32,070 nt of DNA from Lentisphaerae bacterium GWF2_50_93 (GCA_001804815.1 MHBI01000029.1:1-32070); one strand, 5' to 3'; shown: positions 23,582 through 32,070, numbered from the stretch's first letter. The notes: generated by a model from the letters alone, not told the origin. Numbers and translations: made by a program.

Positions 23582-26500
23582 ATGGAAGATTTTGCGCCAT
23601 ATGGTTCTGGACCGGAGATGCTGCCGGAATACCTGGAGAAGATCCAGTCACATCTTCCTGCCCTTCAACTTCTGATCCAGATGGGCTGGCAATACTTGGC
23701 GCCCGAGGAAACGGTAAGGCTCAGAGGCGAACGGCTTGGCTCGGTAATTATCGAACCTATTCTTCTGGATTACATCCGGGCGAGGTGCCGTTATGAGTTC
23801 AAGGGGGCATCAAGGCCATTCACCGAAAACGCCATCCTGAATGCTGTCCAGGTCCTGAAGAATTTCCGGGCGACTGGCGCAATCCACCAGAACGAGAAGG
23901 TGTATGATTTGCTTTGCCTCGGCACAAGCGTGCCTCAGACTGTGGATGGAGACACTAAAAGCTTCAATATCGACTACATCGATTGGAAAAATCCAGAAAG
24001 AAACATCTATCACTGCACTGCTGAATACAAGGTTGAAAGAATCGGGTTTCAGAAATATTACATTCCCGACATAGTTCTTTTTGTCAACGGGATTCCTCTT
24101 GTCGTCATCGAATGCAAGAGGTCGGCATATGCCAAGGACAAGATAAGCCCTCTCGATTTGGCGATAAGGCAGCTGGGTGACTATCAGATCTCAGACGGTA
24201 TCCCTCAGCTTTTCCTGTCAAGCCAGCTGCTTTTCGCGCTTGCAAGGGACAAGGCGGAATATGGCACGACTGGAACTCCCCGTAAATTCTGGACAGTATG
24301 GAAGGAGAAAGCCGACGATAAGGAAATAAAGGCTCTGATCCATAGGCCTCTTGCTGAAGAGCAGCTGAACAAGCTCCTATCAGGACCATTTGCGGATGTG
24401 AAATATAAATTCCTTTCCCTTCTCGGGCAAGGGCGTGAGGTTTACGAACAGGACAGGCTCCTTTATGCCATGTGCCGTCCGGAACGCCTTCTGGAACTCT
24501 CGTACAAGTTCATATTGTATGACAACGGTATAAAGAAGATTGCCCGTTACCAGCAGTATTTTACGGTTAAGAATATCATAAAACGCGTCCTGGGTTCCGA
24601 TCCCGAGGAGGACAGGCAGGGCGGGGTTGTCTGGCATACACAGGGCAGCGGAAAATCCCTTACGATGGTGATGCTTGCGAAATCACTGGCACTTCATCCC
24701 GACATGCTCAATCCGAAAATCATACTTGTCACGGACAGAATTGACCTTGACGACCAGCTCTACGGCACGTTCCATGCCTGCGGGCTTGAGCCTGAACAGG
24801 CGAAGACCGGCAAACATCTATCCGAACTTCTTCTTGATAAGCGTACCCGCATCGCCACTACGCTGATCCATAAATTCGCAACAGCCGTGTCAAGCCGGGA
24901 GCTGAAAAAGGCCGACCGGGATACTTTCGTCCTCGTAGATGAAGGCCATAGGAGCCAGTATACCGAGCAGCACGCTCGGATGAAACTGGCATTGAAAGGT
25001 GCCTGCTTCATAGCGTTCACGGGAACTCCTCTTGCGAAGAACGCAAAAAGAAACACGTTCGCGCAGTTCGGAGAACTCTTCCGTCCTGCCTATACCATTG
25101 CCAGCGCTGTTGAGGACAGGGCAGTAGTGCCGTTGCTCTACGAGGCCAGGCATGTTCCTCAAAAGGTGGACAGGGCCTCGATAGACGGATGGTTCGAGAA
25201 GATTACCGCCCCGCTCACAAAAGAGCAGAAGGCGGATCTCAAGAGGAAGTTCTCCACTGAAAGGCAAATTAACAAAGCCGTCCAGAAGGTCAGGATGATA
25301 GCCTGGGATGTAAGCGTTCATTATTCGACCATGTATAAGGGGACGGGGCTTAAAGGCCAGCTTGTGACGCCCGACAAGGAGACAGCCATCAGATATAAGC
25401 AGTTCCTGGACGAGTTCAATCTGGTGTCATCGGAAATCCTGATTTCTGCGCCGTCAGAGAAGGAAGGGGACTGCGAGGAATATGCGCCTTCTGAAAATGA
25501 AAAGACATTCTGGCGGAAGATGATGGACCGCTATGGCTCCGACAAGCAGTATAACCAGCAGCTTATTGGAGCATTCAAGCATGGGGAAGAACCGGAAATA
25601 ATCATCGTTGTGGACAAGCTCCTCACTGGATTTGATGCGCCATGCAATGCCGTCCTGTATCTTGCCAGAAAGCTCAAGGAGCACACGCTGCTCCAGGCAA
25701 TTGCCAGGGTGAACCGGCTTCATGACGGCAAGGAATACGGACTCATACTTGATTACAGCGGAGTGATCCAGGAACTTGACGAGGCCATAGATTTCTACGG
25801 CCAGCTTGCCGATTATGACAGATCTGATCTGGAAGAGACCGTCATGTATGTGGATGACAAGATCGGGAAGCTGCCACAGCTCCATTCAAGCCTCTGGGAG
25901 CTTTTCAATGAAGTCAAAGGCAGCCGGGATCCTGAGGTTTATGAAAATCATCTGCGGGATACCGAACTGAGGAACAAGTTCTATGATCGTTTCAGCGAGT
26001 TTGCCCGGACATTATCCCTGGCGCTTTCATCTTTCCGCTATCTTGAAAGAACACCTGAGAAATTGACGGGGAAATACAAGTCTGACGTCAAGTTCTTTCA
26101 GAATCTGAGGGCGGCGGTTACGGACCGGTATCAGGAAAGTATCAGATATACGGAATATGAACCGAAAATTAAAAAGCTGATAGATTCGTATGTTGGAGCA
26201 GGAGAAGTCCAGCAGTTGCATGAGCCGGTCAACCTGCTCGACGCGTCAGAAAGACTGCGCATACTGGAGGACCAGGGTAAATCGGCTGGTGCCAAGGCTG
26301 ACATGATCGCCTCGGCAACAAGGCATTACATCGAACAGGAGATGTCAAAGGATCCTGTTTTTTATAAGAAATTCTCAAAGCTGCTGGAAGATGTCATCGA
26401 GGAGTATCATATCGGACGTCTTCAGGCACTTGAAGCCCTTGAAAAGGTCAAAGGCATCTCCACGAAAGTCATAACTCATACGGATGATGGCGTGCCAGGA

Positions 26501-26800
26501 GAACTGATTGGTAAAGATATGGAAAGGCGTTTCTTTGGCTGTGTGCGAGAGTCGCTTGCCGAATATACCGTAGGCAACGAAAAACCAATGACTAAAATTG
26601 CAATTGAAACAGTAAAGCGCATCGGGAGATATAAGGTTCGCGACTGGCGCGACAACCATGATGCCAAGAATAAGATGCGCGGAGAGATAGACGACATCAT
26701 TTTCGAAGTGGCGAAGGAATACGGTCTTGATATACCGTTGGATCAGCACGATGTGATTATCGATAAATGCATTGAAATTGCCATCGCAAATGAAGACTGA
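23582..26800 (+). CDS. hsdR: Type I restriction endonuclease / translocase subunit
   Basis: This 1072-residue protein is the motor and nuclease of the type I complex. The PD-(D/E)xK nuclease is at the N-terminus: Asp163 in IPDIVLF and Glu177-Cys-Lys179 in VVIECKRS. The helicase follows, with Walker A GSGKS at 355-359, a DEGH box at 453-456, FTGTPL, and LLTGFDAPCN plus QAIARVNR of the second RecA domain. The C-terminal helical region binds HsdM. All key residues are present, so restriction should be active. I prefer the ATG at 23582, with AAAAGG just upstream, over a TTG five codons earlier. It is separated from hsdS by about 3.9 kb of other genes. Confidence 0.96.
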   Translation: MEDFAPYGSGPEMLPEYLEKIQSHLPALQLLIQMGWQYLAPEETVRLRGERLGSVIIEPILLDYIRARCRYEFKGASRPFTENAILNAVQVLKNFRATGAIHQNEKVYDLLCLGTSVPQTVDGDTKSFNIDYIDWKNPERNIYHCTAEYKVERIGFQKYYIPDIVLFVNGIPLVVIECKRSAYAKDKISPLDLAIRQLGDYQISDGIPQLFLSSQLLFALARDKAEYGTTGTPRKFWTVWKEKADDKEIKALIHRPLAEEQLNKLLSGPFADVKYKFLSLLGQGREVYEQDRLLYAMCRPERLLELSYKFILYDNGIKKIARYQQYFTVKNIIKRVLGSDPEEDRQGGVVWHTQGSGKSLTMVMLAKSLALHPDMLNPKIILVTDRIDLDDQLYGTFHACGLEPEQAKTGKHLSELLLDKRTRIATTLIHKFATAVSSRELKKADRDTFVLVDEGHRSQYTEQHARMKLALKGACFIAFTGTPLAKNAKRNTFAQFGELFRPAYTIASAVEDRAVVPLLYEARHVPQKVDRASIDGWFEKITAPLTKEQKADLKRKFSTERQINKAVQKVRMIAWDVSVHYSTMYKGTGLKGQLVTPDKETAIRYKQFLDEFNLVSSEILISAPSEKEGDCEEYAPSENEKTFWRKMMDRYGSDKQYNQQLIGAFKHGEEPEIIIVVDKLLTGFDAPCNAVLYLARKLKEHTLLQAIARVNRLHDGKEYGLILDYSGVIQELDEAIDFYGQLADYDRSDLEETVMYVDDKIGKLPQLHSSLWELFNEVKGSRDPEVYENHLRDTELRNKFYDRFSEFARTLSLALSSFRYLERTPEKLTGKYKSDVKFFQNLRAAVTDRYQESIRYTEYEPKIKKLIDSYVGAGEVQQLHEPVNLLDASERLRILEDQGKSAGAKADMIASATRHYIEQEMSKDPVFYKKFSKLLEDVIEEYHIGRLQALEALEKVKGISTKVITHTDDGVPGELIGKDMERRFFGCVRESLAEYTVGNEKPMTKIAIETVKRIGRYKVRDWRDNHDAKNKMRGEIDDIIFEVAKEYGLDIPLDQHDVIIDKCIEIAIANED

Positions 26801-27512
26801 ACCCGAAAAACACATCCTGAAGTATGGAACCCGTCGGATTGAATACAATCTCATCCGCAGACCCCGGAGGTCAATGCGGATAGTTGTTCTTCCTGACCTG
26901 AAAGTTTATGTTTATGTGCCACCTAGGGCAAGCGACGGACAGATATTGACTGCAATAGGCAAGAAAACCCGTTGGATAGCCCGTAAGCTTGATATGATGG
27001 AATGTTATCATCCTCTCCCAGTGTCCAAGCAGTTTATTAGTGGTGAGACCTTTAAATATCTCGGAAGGCAATACCGCCTCAAGGTTTCCAATGGAAAAAG
27101 TAATCAGATAAAGCTAAAGGGAAAATATCTTTGCATTTCCTGCAATGCTGCCAACAACAGGGCAAAGGTCAAAAAACTTGTAGAAGGCTGGTACAGGACA
27201 AGAGCCAAAGAAATTTTAACTCATTATGTTTCAAAAGCTCTGGATACGGCATACAGGCATGGAATTCCAAAACCGATTATTTCCATTCGAAAGATGACAA
27301 GACGCTGGGGAAGCTGTTCGTCTTCCGGCAGAATAACTTTGAACATAAAACTCCTGGAAGCTCCCCTTGATTGTATAGAATACGTAATAATGCATGAGCT
27401 ATGCCATTTGAAATACCAAAATCATTCAAAAGGATTTTATACTTTGCTGACACGCTGCCAGCATGACTGGCGAAAGCGCAAGGAGACACTCGACAAAATG
27501 AGTGTATATTAG
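26790..27512 (+). CDS. YgjP/SprT-type zinc metallopeptidase of the RM locus
   Basis: This 240-residue protein belongs to the YgjP (DUF45, M48-like) metallopeptidases often found beside hsdR. The zinc site is His202-Glu203-Leu-Cys-His206 with a third ligand His212 in YQNHSKGF. The preceding segment TRRWGSCSSSGRITLN is typical of the family. The start at 26790 overlaps the end of hsdR by 11 bases, implying coupling. A TTG at 26772 is less likely. It may process or degrade the restriction complex, but its role in RM is not established. It is the last gene of the locus. Confidence 0.88.
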   Translation: MKTEPEKHILKYGTRRIEYNLIRRPRRSMRIVVLPDLKVYVYVPPRASDGQILTAIGKKTRWIARKLDMMECYHPLPVSKQFISGETFKYLGRQYRLKVSNGKSNQIKLKGKYLCISCNAANNRAKVKKLVEGWYRTRAKEILTHYVSKALDTAYRHGIPKPIISIRKMTRRWGSCSSSGRITLNIKLLEAPLDCIEYVIMHELCHLKYQNHSKGFYTLLTRCQHDWRKRKETLDKMSVY

Positions 27513-27565
27513 TCTTGAACTTCCACTTTTATTTTCAATCTTATGATATGAACTTCAAATAAGAT

Positions 27566-28420
27566 TTAATTGTTGCTCTTGCTCATCTTCAGCCAGCGGA
27601 GGAAGACGGAGAGTGATGAGAAGCCGAGGGAGTCGGAGATCTCGGTCATGTTCCTTCCTTCCTTTTTCAGTTCGCCGACTTTTTTCAGCCTGCACTTGTC
27701 AACGAATGAATGTAGAGTCTCCCCGGCATATTCCCTGAACATCCGATGGAAATGGAACTTGCTCATTCCTGCGAGTTTCGCAGTCTTTGCGAGGTTGAAG
27801 CCGTGACCGCCGCTGGACTTGATGTTCTGCATGATGCCTTCCATGATTTCTTCAGTATGGTCGGGATTGTCCTTTGGCCTGCTTGGTGAATATCCTTTTT
27901 CGGCGACATGAAGGAGAAAAGATGAGAATGCGGAGACCATCTTAGCGCGCCTGAAAGAATCCGGGAGCTTGCCAGATACAGCCGCGTCCCATTCCATGCA
28001 GAATGCAGAGGAGTACGGATCGTTCTTCAGGAAAAAGCTCGCTGTGCGGTTGGATTTCCCTCCTCGTATGTCGTACAGATGGACAAACGTGATGTTGTTC
28101 AGGAATATCAGCCACATGTGTACCGAGTCGGGGTAGTGCGGAGGATAAAGGCGGTCATGGGGGGCGAAGGCATCGAAGAAGAAGACAGTTCCCGGATCGC
28201 AGAGATATAATTTCCCCTTGAAACCGCAGTAGCCTTTTCCCGAGAAGCAAACAAGGGCCTCGCGTGCTGGATGGCTGTCCGTATGCGCCTTCATCCATTT
28301 TAAATGTTTCTCTATGTTTATTTCAGGCCGTTCCGGCCTGAGGAAGGAGGATACGATCCTCCATCTTTCAGGTTGCTCAATGATCCCGAGTAACTCGTCT
28401 GTGAAGTATCTGTTCCTCAT
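27566..28420 (-). CDS. AraC-family transcription regulator
   Basis: This 284-residue protein has an N-terminal cupin-like sensor domain (about 40-130, with CFSGKGYCGFKGKLYL and FFDAFAPHDRLYPP) and a C-terminal pair of helix-turn-helix motifs (about 195-284). The first HTH reads AKLAGMSKFHFHRMFREY, the second ISDSLGFSSLSVFLRW. The usual AraC ending (GxTPxxYR after the second HTH) is missing, so the protein is slightly short at the C-terminus. It is transcribed away from the ceramidase-like gene, which it may control; such regulators in this group often respond to sugars. The ribosome site is weak. Confidence 0.88.
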   Translation of the reverse strand: MRNRYFTDELLGIIEQPERWRIVSSFLRPERPEINIEKHLKWMKAHTDSHPAREALVCFSGKGYCGFKGKLYLCDPGTVFFFDAFAPHDRLYPPHYPDSVHMWLIFLNNITFVHLYDIRGGKSNRTASFFLKNDPYSSAFCMEWDAAVSGKLPDSFRRAKMVSAFSSFLLHVAEKGYSPSRPKDNPDHTEEIMEGIMQNIKSSGGHGFNLAKTAKLAGMSKFHFHRMFREYAGETLHSFVDKCRLKKVGELKKEGRNMTEISDSLGFSSLSVFLRWLKMSKSNN

Positions 28421-28665
28421 CGCTTAGAGGCCTTTCATTATAAAGAATCTCCGAACCGCGCCAATGAGCGCAGGAGTCCTTCTGCATCCCCGTTATCTGC
28501 AACTGGGAGCATGGATGGACGTTGGGAGATTCTTTATTAGCAATAAATGCACAACAATAGCAATATTTGTTTCTTGCCAATATAGCGTGTAAAGCTAAAA
28601 TTAACACTGATCAAAAAGCATTTATTGCACACCTGGGAGAATTGGGCGATTTGGAGATGTGGAGA
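28421..28665. other. Divergent regulatory region with two inverted repeats
   Basis: No gene is seen. A perfect 12-bp inverted repeat, TAAAGAATCTCC (28441-28452) and its inverse (28525-28536), encloses about 72 bases. A second 11-bp one, GCAATAAATGC (28540-28550) and its inverse (28618-28628), follows directly. They lie between the AraC gene and the ceramidase-like gene, so they are candidate AraC sites or hairpins. The last part (28635-28680) is made of repeated GGAGATT/GATTGGAG words. Confidence 0.45.
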
Positions 28666-28694
28666 TTGAGTGATTGGAGAGGATTGAATATAAT
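28666..28694 (+). promoter_or_regulatory. Candidate promoter of the ceramidase-like gene
   Basis: TTGAGT (28666-28671), 17 bases, and a perfect TATAAT (28689-28694) lie about 52 bases before the ATG. The start of the transcript would fall in the TTTATCTGTGTCATCTGTGG repeat at 28701. Confidence 0.5.
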
Positions 28695-28745
28695 ACAGTT
28701 TTTATCTGTGTCATCTGTGGGCAAATAGAAATAAGGAGAACAGAA

Positions 28746-30074
28746 ATGATCAAGTTCGGTTTTGCAAAAACAGATATCACGCCGCGGGTAGGGGTGGAGC
28801 TTTCAGGATTCGGAGCATATCTGCACAGACAGTCGATCGCGGTGCGTGACAGGCTTTCGGCAAGGGCCATGGCGGTTGCTGATGGGAAGAAGACGGTTGT
28901 GCTTTTAAGCCTTGATCTCCTACTCATCAGCCGCGAGGTGACTGATAAGACCAGGAAGCTGGTCGCCTATAAATATTCCAAGCCCTGTGACGTGATCGTC
29001 CACTGCACCCACACGCACAGCGGACCGGCAGTATTCGGGATTGAAGGCTGGGGTGAAGTTGATGTCCCATACTGCGAACTCCTGCCGAACCGTCTCGCGG
29101 AAGTAGCACTCGAGGCGATAGTGAACATGAAGGAGGCGACAGTCTCACATGCTGAAGTCCCATGCGTCGGCATCGGATTGAACAGGGAATATGACAAGGA
29201 TGCCCCGCCGATCGAAGATGTAATGCGTGATGACTGGCGTCCAGCCAAACCCGAATTGACCGATACGACCTGCCATGTCCTTAAAATTGAATCTGGTGGC
29301 AAGCTGGTCGGGTTTGTAAGCCATTTCGGATGTCATCCTGTAGTCTGCTGCCAGAAATCCCGATACATACACGGAGATTATTGTGGAGTTGCCACGAATA
29401 TTCTCGAAGCGGAAAATCCAGGAGCGATCGGACTTTTCCTGCAAGGTGCTCTGGGTGATGTCAATTCCTGCTGCGTGCACAAGCCCGAGAAGGAATCACT
29501 CGAGGCCTTGGATGTGATAGCTGCAAGATATGTGAAGGCCGTGAGCGAAGGGCTGAAACAGGCAAAGCCTGTTGCGATAGATGGAATTTCTTCAGTCTCG
29601 TCCCGTGTGAAGTTCGCCAGGAAGAAGCTTGATCTTGAAGCTCTGAAGAAATTGCTGGCTGAAAAGGAGAATATCTTTGCGCAGAAGGGCGCCAGCGACG
29701 AAGACGGGAATGTCCGGATGGCCGGAGTCTATGTCACCAATCTCAGGAAACTCATTGCCAGGATCGAGGCGGACGGATTCAAGGACGACGCTGCGGAACT
29801 CAACGCCATTCGCATGGGGCCGATAGCAATCTTGACAACTCCGTTCGAGGTTTTCCAGGCGATAAAGAATGACGTGAAGAAGCAGAGCAGATTCAAAAAC
29901 ACGTGGGTGCTGAGCGTAACTGACGAGTATAAAAGTTACGCTCCGGACGGTACGACGGCCAAGCGCGGAGGTTATGCCGCAGACCAGGTCCCGATGATGA
30001 TCGGCGAACCTCCGTATGCGGATATCCACGGTGAACTTGTGAAGGCGTTGATTGAACTTGAAAAGAAATTGTAA
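28746..30074 (+). CDS. Neutral/alkaline ceramidase-like hydrolase
   Basis: This 442-residue protein matches the N-terminal catalytic domain of neutral/alkaline non-lysosomal ceramidases, zinc amidases. Landmarks are GFAKTDITPRVGVELSGF at the start, Asp57 in LLSLDLLL, HTHSGP at 89-94, then VSHFGCHPVV with His193 and His197, and LFLQGALGDVN. There is no signal peptide, unlike secreted ceramidases, and the C-terminal Ig-like domain is absent. In Planctomycetes and Lentisphaerae such short, cytosolic versions are common and their true substrate is unknown; sugar-related amides are possible. AAGGAG precedes the ATG at 28746. The aminotransferase gene downstream may be co-regulated. Confidence 0.85.
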   Translation: MIKFGFAKTDITPRVGVELSGFGAYLHRQSIAVRDRLSARAMAVADGKKTVVLLSLDLLLISREVTDKTRKLVAYKYSKPCDVIVHCTHTHSGPAVFGIEGWGEVDVPYCELLPNRLAEVALEAIVNMKEATVSHAEVPCVGIGLNREYDKDAPPIEDVMRDDWRPAKPELTDTTCHVLKIESGGKLVGFVSHFGCHPVVCCQKSRYIHGDYCGVATNILEAENPGAIGLFLQGALGDVNSCCVHKPEKESLEALDVIAARYVKAVSEGLKQAKPVAIDGISSVSSRVKFARKKLDLEALKKLLAEKENIFAQKGASDEDGNVRMAGVYVTNLRKLIARIEADGFKDDAAELNAIRMGPIAILTTPFEVFQAIKNDVKKQSRFKNTWVLSVTDEYKSYAPDGTTAKRGGYAADQVPMMIGEPPYADIHGELVKALIELEKKL

Positions 30075-30622
30075 GGAGATTTCTAAACTGGAATTATGAA
30101 TTCGTTTGTAGTCAATGTCGTAAGACATGTACTTATGTAGGTACGTGCTTCAGCATGTACCATCTTAATCTAAGAATGGGACAGGCTAAAGCCCTGTCTA
30201 CTATGCGCATTATTCTGGCTCTGTTTTGAATTCTTTAAGATGAGTCCTCCAGATGGAGGACGAATCTTTGGACTGCGCAGATCATTCTGCGCTTTGGATT
30301 CCGATGGAAGCGTGGAGAAAACAACAGCTATCGCCTTTGCTAAGTGCCATGGTGTGACTAACAGCTGTAAAAACAAAGCGGTGAATAATCACCGCAGTCC
30401 AAAGTCAGGCCGAAGCGCCTGACGTAAAGACGGGAAAACAGAAGAATAGGAGCACGCGACGTGGACAGTACAGGAAAATGCGTATAGTAGACAGGCCTAA
30501 AGGCCGTCCCTACTTTTAAAACAACAGCCCTTACGGGCTTAACTACGAACATAATCCATGAGGGAATAAAATTTCAAAGAAACGATTATTGATGTGATTC
30601 TTATAAGAAAGGAAAATGTGTC
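30075..30622. repeat. Cluster of about nine short hairpins between two metabolic genes
   Basis: No gene is evident. The spacer holds many different palindromes in a row: ATGTC-GTAA-GACAT (about 30115), the unit shared with 11692 (30137-30199), GTCCTCC-AGAT-GGAGGAC (about 30244), GCGCAGA...TCTGCGC (about 30275), GCGGTGA-ATAA-TCACCGC (about 30379), GTCAGGC-CGAA-GCGCCTGAC (about 30405), ACAGGCCTAAAGGCCGT (about 30490) and AGCCC-TTA-CGGGCT (about 30526). A 12-bp inverted pair, CTTTGGACTGCG (30266-30277) and its inverse (30393-30404), encloses the middle part. Confidence 0.75.
30137..30199. repeat. Second copy of the GTAG-flanked REP-like unit
   Basis: It matches 11692-11755 almost base for base over about 63 positions, starting GTAGGTACGTGCTTCAGCAT. 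The second hairpin reads GACAGGCTAAAGCCCTGTC and is followed by TAC, which on the other strand gives GTAG directly before the stem. Confidence 0.75.
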
Positions 30623-31864
30623 ATGAAAAATATCAAAATTGAAAAACTTGCGGTCTCCGGCGGAAAACCTGTGTCGTTAAAACAGCTTAAGCCTATGTCC
30701 TGGCCGCCTCGGGATGAAGCTACAGCGAAGAAGCTTTCTGAAGTTTATATGAGCGGTAACTGGTCGTTCAACGGGACTGAGGAGCAGGCTTTTTCCAAGG
30801 AATACGCCGCGTTCCACGGTGCGAAATACGGAGTGTTCATGTTCAACGGGACTGTCACTCTCCAGTGCGCACTCGCCGCATGCGGAGTTGGCCCAGGTGA
30901 CGAAGTCATCGTGCCGGCGCTGACATGGCTTGCGACATCAACTGCAGTAAACCAAATTGGTGCAAAGACAGTCTTTGTGGACATTGATCCTCTGACCCTC
31001 TGCATGGATCCGCAGAAATTTAAGGAGGCGATCACGCCAAAGACAAAGGCGGTGATTCCTGTACATCTCTATGGCTCGACTGCCGATCTTGACGCGATCA
31101 TTTCGATTGCAAAGAAGAATGGAATCTTTGTCGTTGAGGACTGTGCCCATGCCCAGGGCGGGAAATGGAAGGGGCGCGGTCTCGGCAGCTGGGGCGATGT
31201 CGGATCATTCAGTTTCCAGCAGTCGAAGACACTTTCCTGCGGCGAGGGCGGTATCTGTCTGACCAACGATGAGAAAATTGCGGAGCGACTATATCGTCTG
31301 AAGCACATAGGATATGCAGCAAACACTGCCCAGGGAAAAGCTGCGAGCGGACCGCCGGCGGGACTGATCTGCAACAACTACCGTGCAACTGAATTCCAGG
31401 CGGTGATCCTGCGCGGACAGCTCAGGAAACTTGGCAAGCTCATTGCCCTCTACAATAGAAATGCTGCGCGCCTTGAGAAACAAATAGCCGGTATTCCTGG
31501 ACTCCGTGTCCAGTCACGTGGAAGGCTTGCAGATCCTCAGAATTATTATGGATGGGCGGTGACTTTTACAGATGATGTCTTCGCAGGTATCCCGTTCAGC
31601 CGGATTCAGGCTGCGGCGACTGCCGAAGGTCTTCCGACCTGGGGGACTTACGGTTCTGTGTATAAGCACATGCTCTGGAACCTGCCCAAGTCGAAATACA
31701 GGATTGCGAACGGGAAATGTCCAGTGGCGGAAGGGATCTCTTCAACTATGACCGCAGTTCTTCCCCACCCTTGGCTCGGTTCGGATGCCACTACGATAGA
31801 TTCGATCGCAAAGATTTTTGCGAAGATCGCAGGAAATGCGGATGCGCTGAGGATGATGAAATGA
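30623..31864 (+). CDS. DegT/DnrJ/EryC1/StrS-family aminotransferase
   Basis: This 413-residue PLP enzyme belongs to the sugar aminotransferase family that adds an amino group to keto-sugars for surface glycans or antibiotics. Lys202 in SFQQSKTLSCGEGG is the PLP-binding lysine, Asp173 in VVEDCAHA binds the pyridine nitrogen, and NGTVTLQCAL fits the phosphate site. The N-terminal motif (LAVSGGKPV) and FNGTEEQAFSKEYAAFHGAKYG are typical. AAAGGA lies about 9 bases before the ATG. An intrinsic terminator follows at once. The closest relatives I know of are annotated in Lentisphaerae-type genomes beside sulfatase or ceramidase genes, but substrate is unknown. Confidence 0.93.
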   Translation: MKNIKIEKLAVSGGKPVSLKQLKPMSWPPRDEATAKKLSEVYMSGNWSFNGTEEQAFSKEYAAFHGAKYGVFMFNGTVTLQCALAACGVGPGDEVIVPALTWLATSTAVNQIGAKTVFVDIDPLTLCMDPQKFKEAITPKTKAVIPVHLYGSTADLDAIISIAKKNGIFVVEDCAHAQGGKWKGRGLGSWGDVGSFSFQQSKTLSCGEGGICLTNDEKIAERLYRLKHIGYAANTAQGKAASGPPAGLICNNYRATEFQAVILRGQLRKLGKLIALYNRNAARLEKQIAGIPGLRVQSRGRLADPQNYYGWAVTFTDDVFAGIPFSRIQAAATAEGLPTWGTYGSVYKHMLWNLPKSKYRIANGKCPVAEGISSTMTAVLPHPWLGSDATTIDSIAKIFAKIAGNADALRMMK

Positions 31865-31875
31865 AATGCTGTCTG

Positions 31876-31918
31876 TCCTTTCCCTTTCCGTCTGGTCGGT
31901 AAGGGAAAGGATTATTTT
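31876..31918 (+). terminator. Intrinsic terminator after the aminotransferase gene
   Basis: A perfect 11-bp stem, TCCTTTCCCTT (31876-31886) and AAGGGAAAGGA (31901-31911), with a 14-base loop, is followed by TTATTTTTAA. It starts 12 bases after the stop codon. This is the clearest terminator in the window. Confidence 0.85.
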
Positions 31919-32057
31919 TAATAATAAGATGAACTGATTGCAGGAAATAGAAACTGATAGCTCAGGGATTGAAAGAAGTAGGAGTTCACAACTGTTATGT
32001 AAACAGTCAAGCCGCCTCCGCCCCATTTCTTTTATTTTTCCATGTTTTTTTATTGAC

Positions 32058-32063
32058 AGGAGG
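32058..32063 (+). promoter_or_regulatory. Ribosome binding site at the right edge
   Basis: A full AGGAGG is followed by CAAAAA at the last bases, so a new forward gene probably starts within a few bases beyond the window. The spacer 31919-32057 shows no gene. Confidence 0.5.
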
Positions 32064-32070
32064 ACAAAAA

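Noticed and set aside
12916..27565. Attachment-site direct repeats at the ends of the defence island
   Set aside because: I compared the DNA at both ends and found no shared sequence long enough to support integrase-type insertion; no integrase or tRNA gene is nearby.

Overview
The window looks like chromosomal DNA of a bacterium from the PVC branch, most likely Lentisphaerota, Kiritimatiellota or a close relative. This is an inference. It rests on a V-type ATPase operon in the chlamydial gene order (E, DUF2764, A, B, D, I, K), a ceramidase-like protein of a type common in Planctomycetes and Lentisphaerae, a WaaP-type LPS kinase implying a Gram-negative envelope, and spacers full of short palindromes. 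No rRNA, tRNA or CRISPR array was seen.

Layout. (1) 209-8311, minus strand: a compact V-ATPase operon, E-DUF2764-A-B-D-I-K-K-FmdB, with several overlapping stop/start codons, two proteolipid genes and no recognisable C or F subunit. (2) 8462-12676: a small exported protein, a 278-bp MITE-like element with 30-bp terminal inverted repeats and a 4-bp target duplication, a WaaP/Kdo-type kinase, a zinc-ribbon protein with a degenerate protein-kinase fold, a palindrome-rich spacer, and an AzoR-type azoreductase. (3) 12778-27512: a defence island that begins beside a decayed gene fragment. It is a type I restriction-modification locus (short S-like gene, hsdM, hsdS, hsdR, YgjP-type peptidase) with two blocks of extra genes inside it. 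Between hsdM and hsdS are KilA-N, HEPN and DUF3800 proteins. Between hsdS and hsdR are an unknown protein, a class III nucleotide-cyclase-like protein, a four-helix membrane protein, a GNAT acetyltransferase, and a DUF6933 / DUF6155-like pair. (4) 27566-31864: an AraC regulator divergent from a ceramidase-like protein and a DegT/StrS aminotransferase, with a dense cluster of hairpins between the last two. A clear intrinsic terminator follows.

How it fits together. The first block is ion-pumping housekeeping; both K subunits keep the Ser-Gln-x-x-Tyr and Glu residues of Na+-type rings. The third block reads as a nested defence locus. Its most interesting part is the adjacent cyclase-like and membrane-protein genes (20372-21633), which have the layout of a Pycsar-like signalling system: a nucleotide signal made on infection opens or disrupts the membrane through a small effector. 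The membrane protein is not a recognisable known Pycsar effector, so this may be a variant or undescribed type. The HEPN + DUF3800 pair is a second candidate effector module. The intergenic DNA carries at least one non-autonomous transposon-like element and several families of dispersed palindromes, some with a GTAG flank like REP elements mobilised by RAYT transposases.
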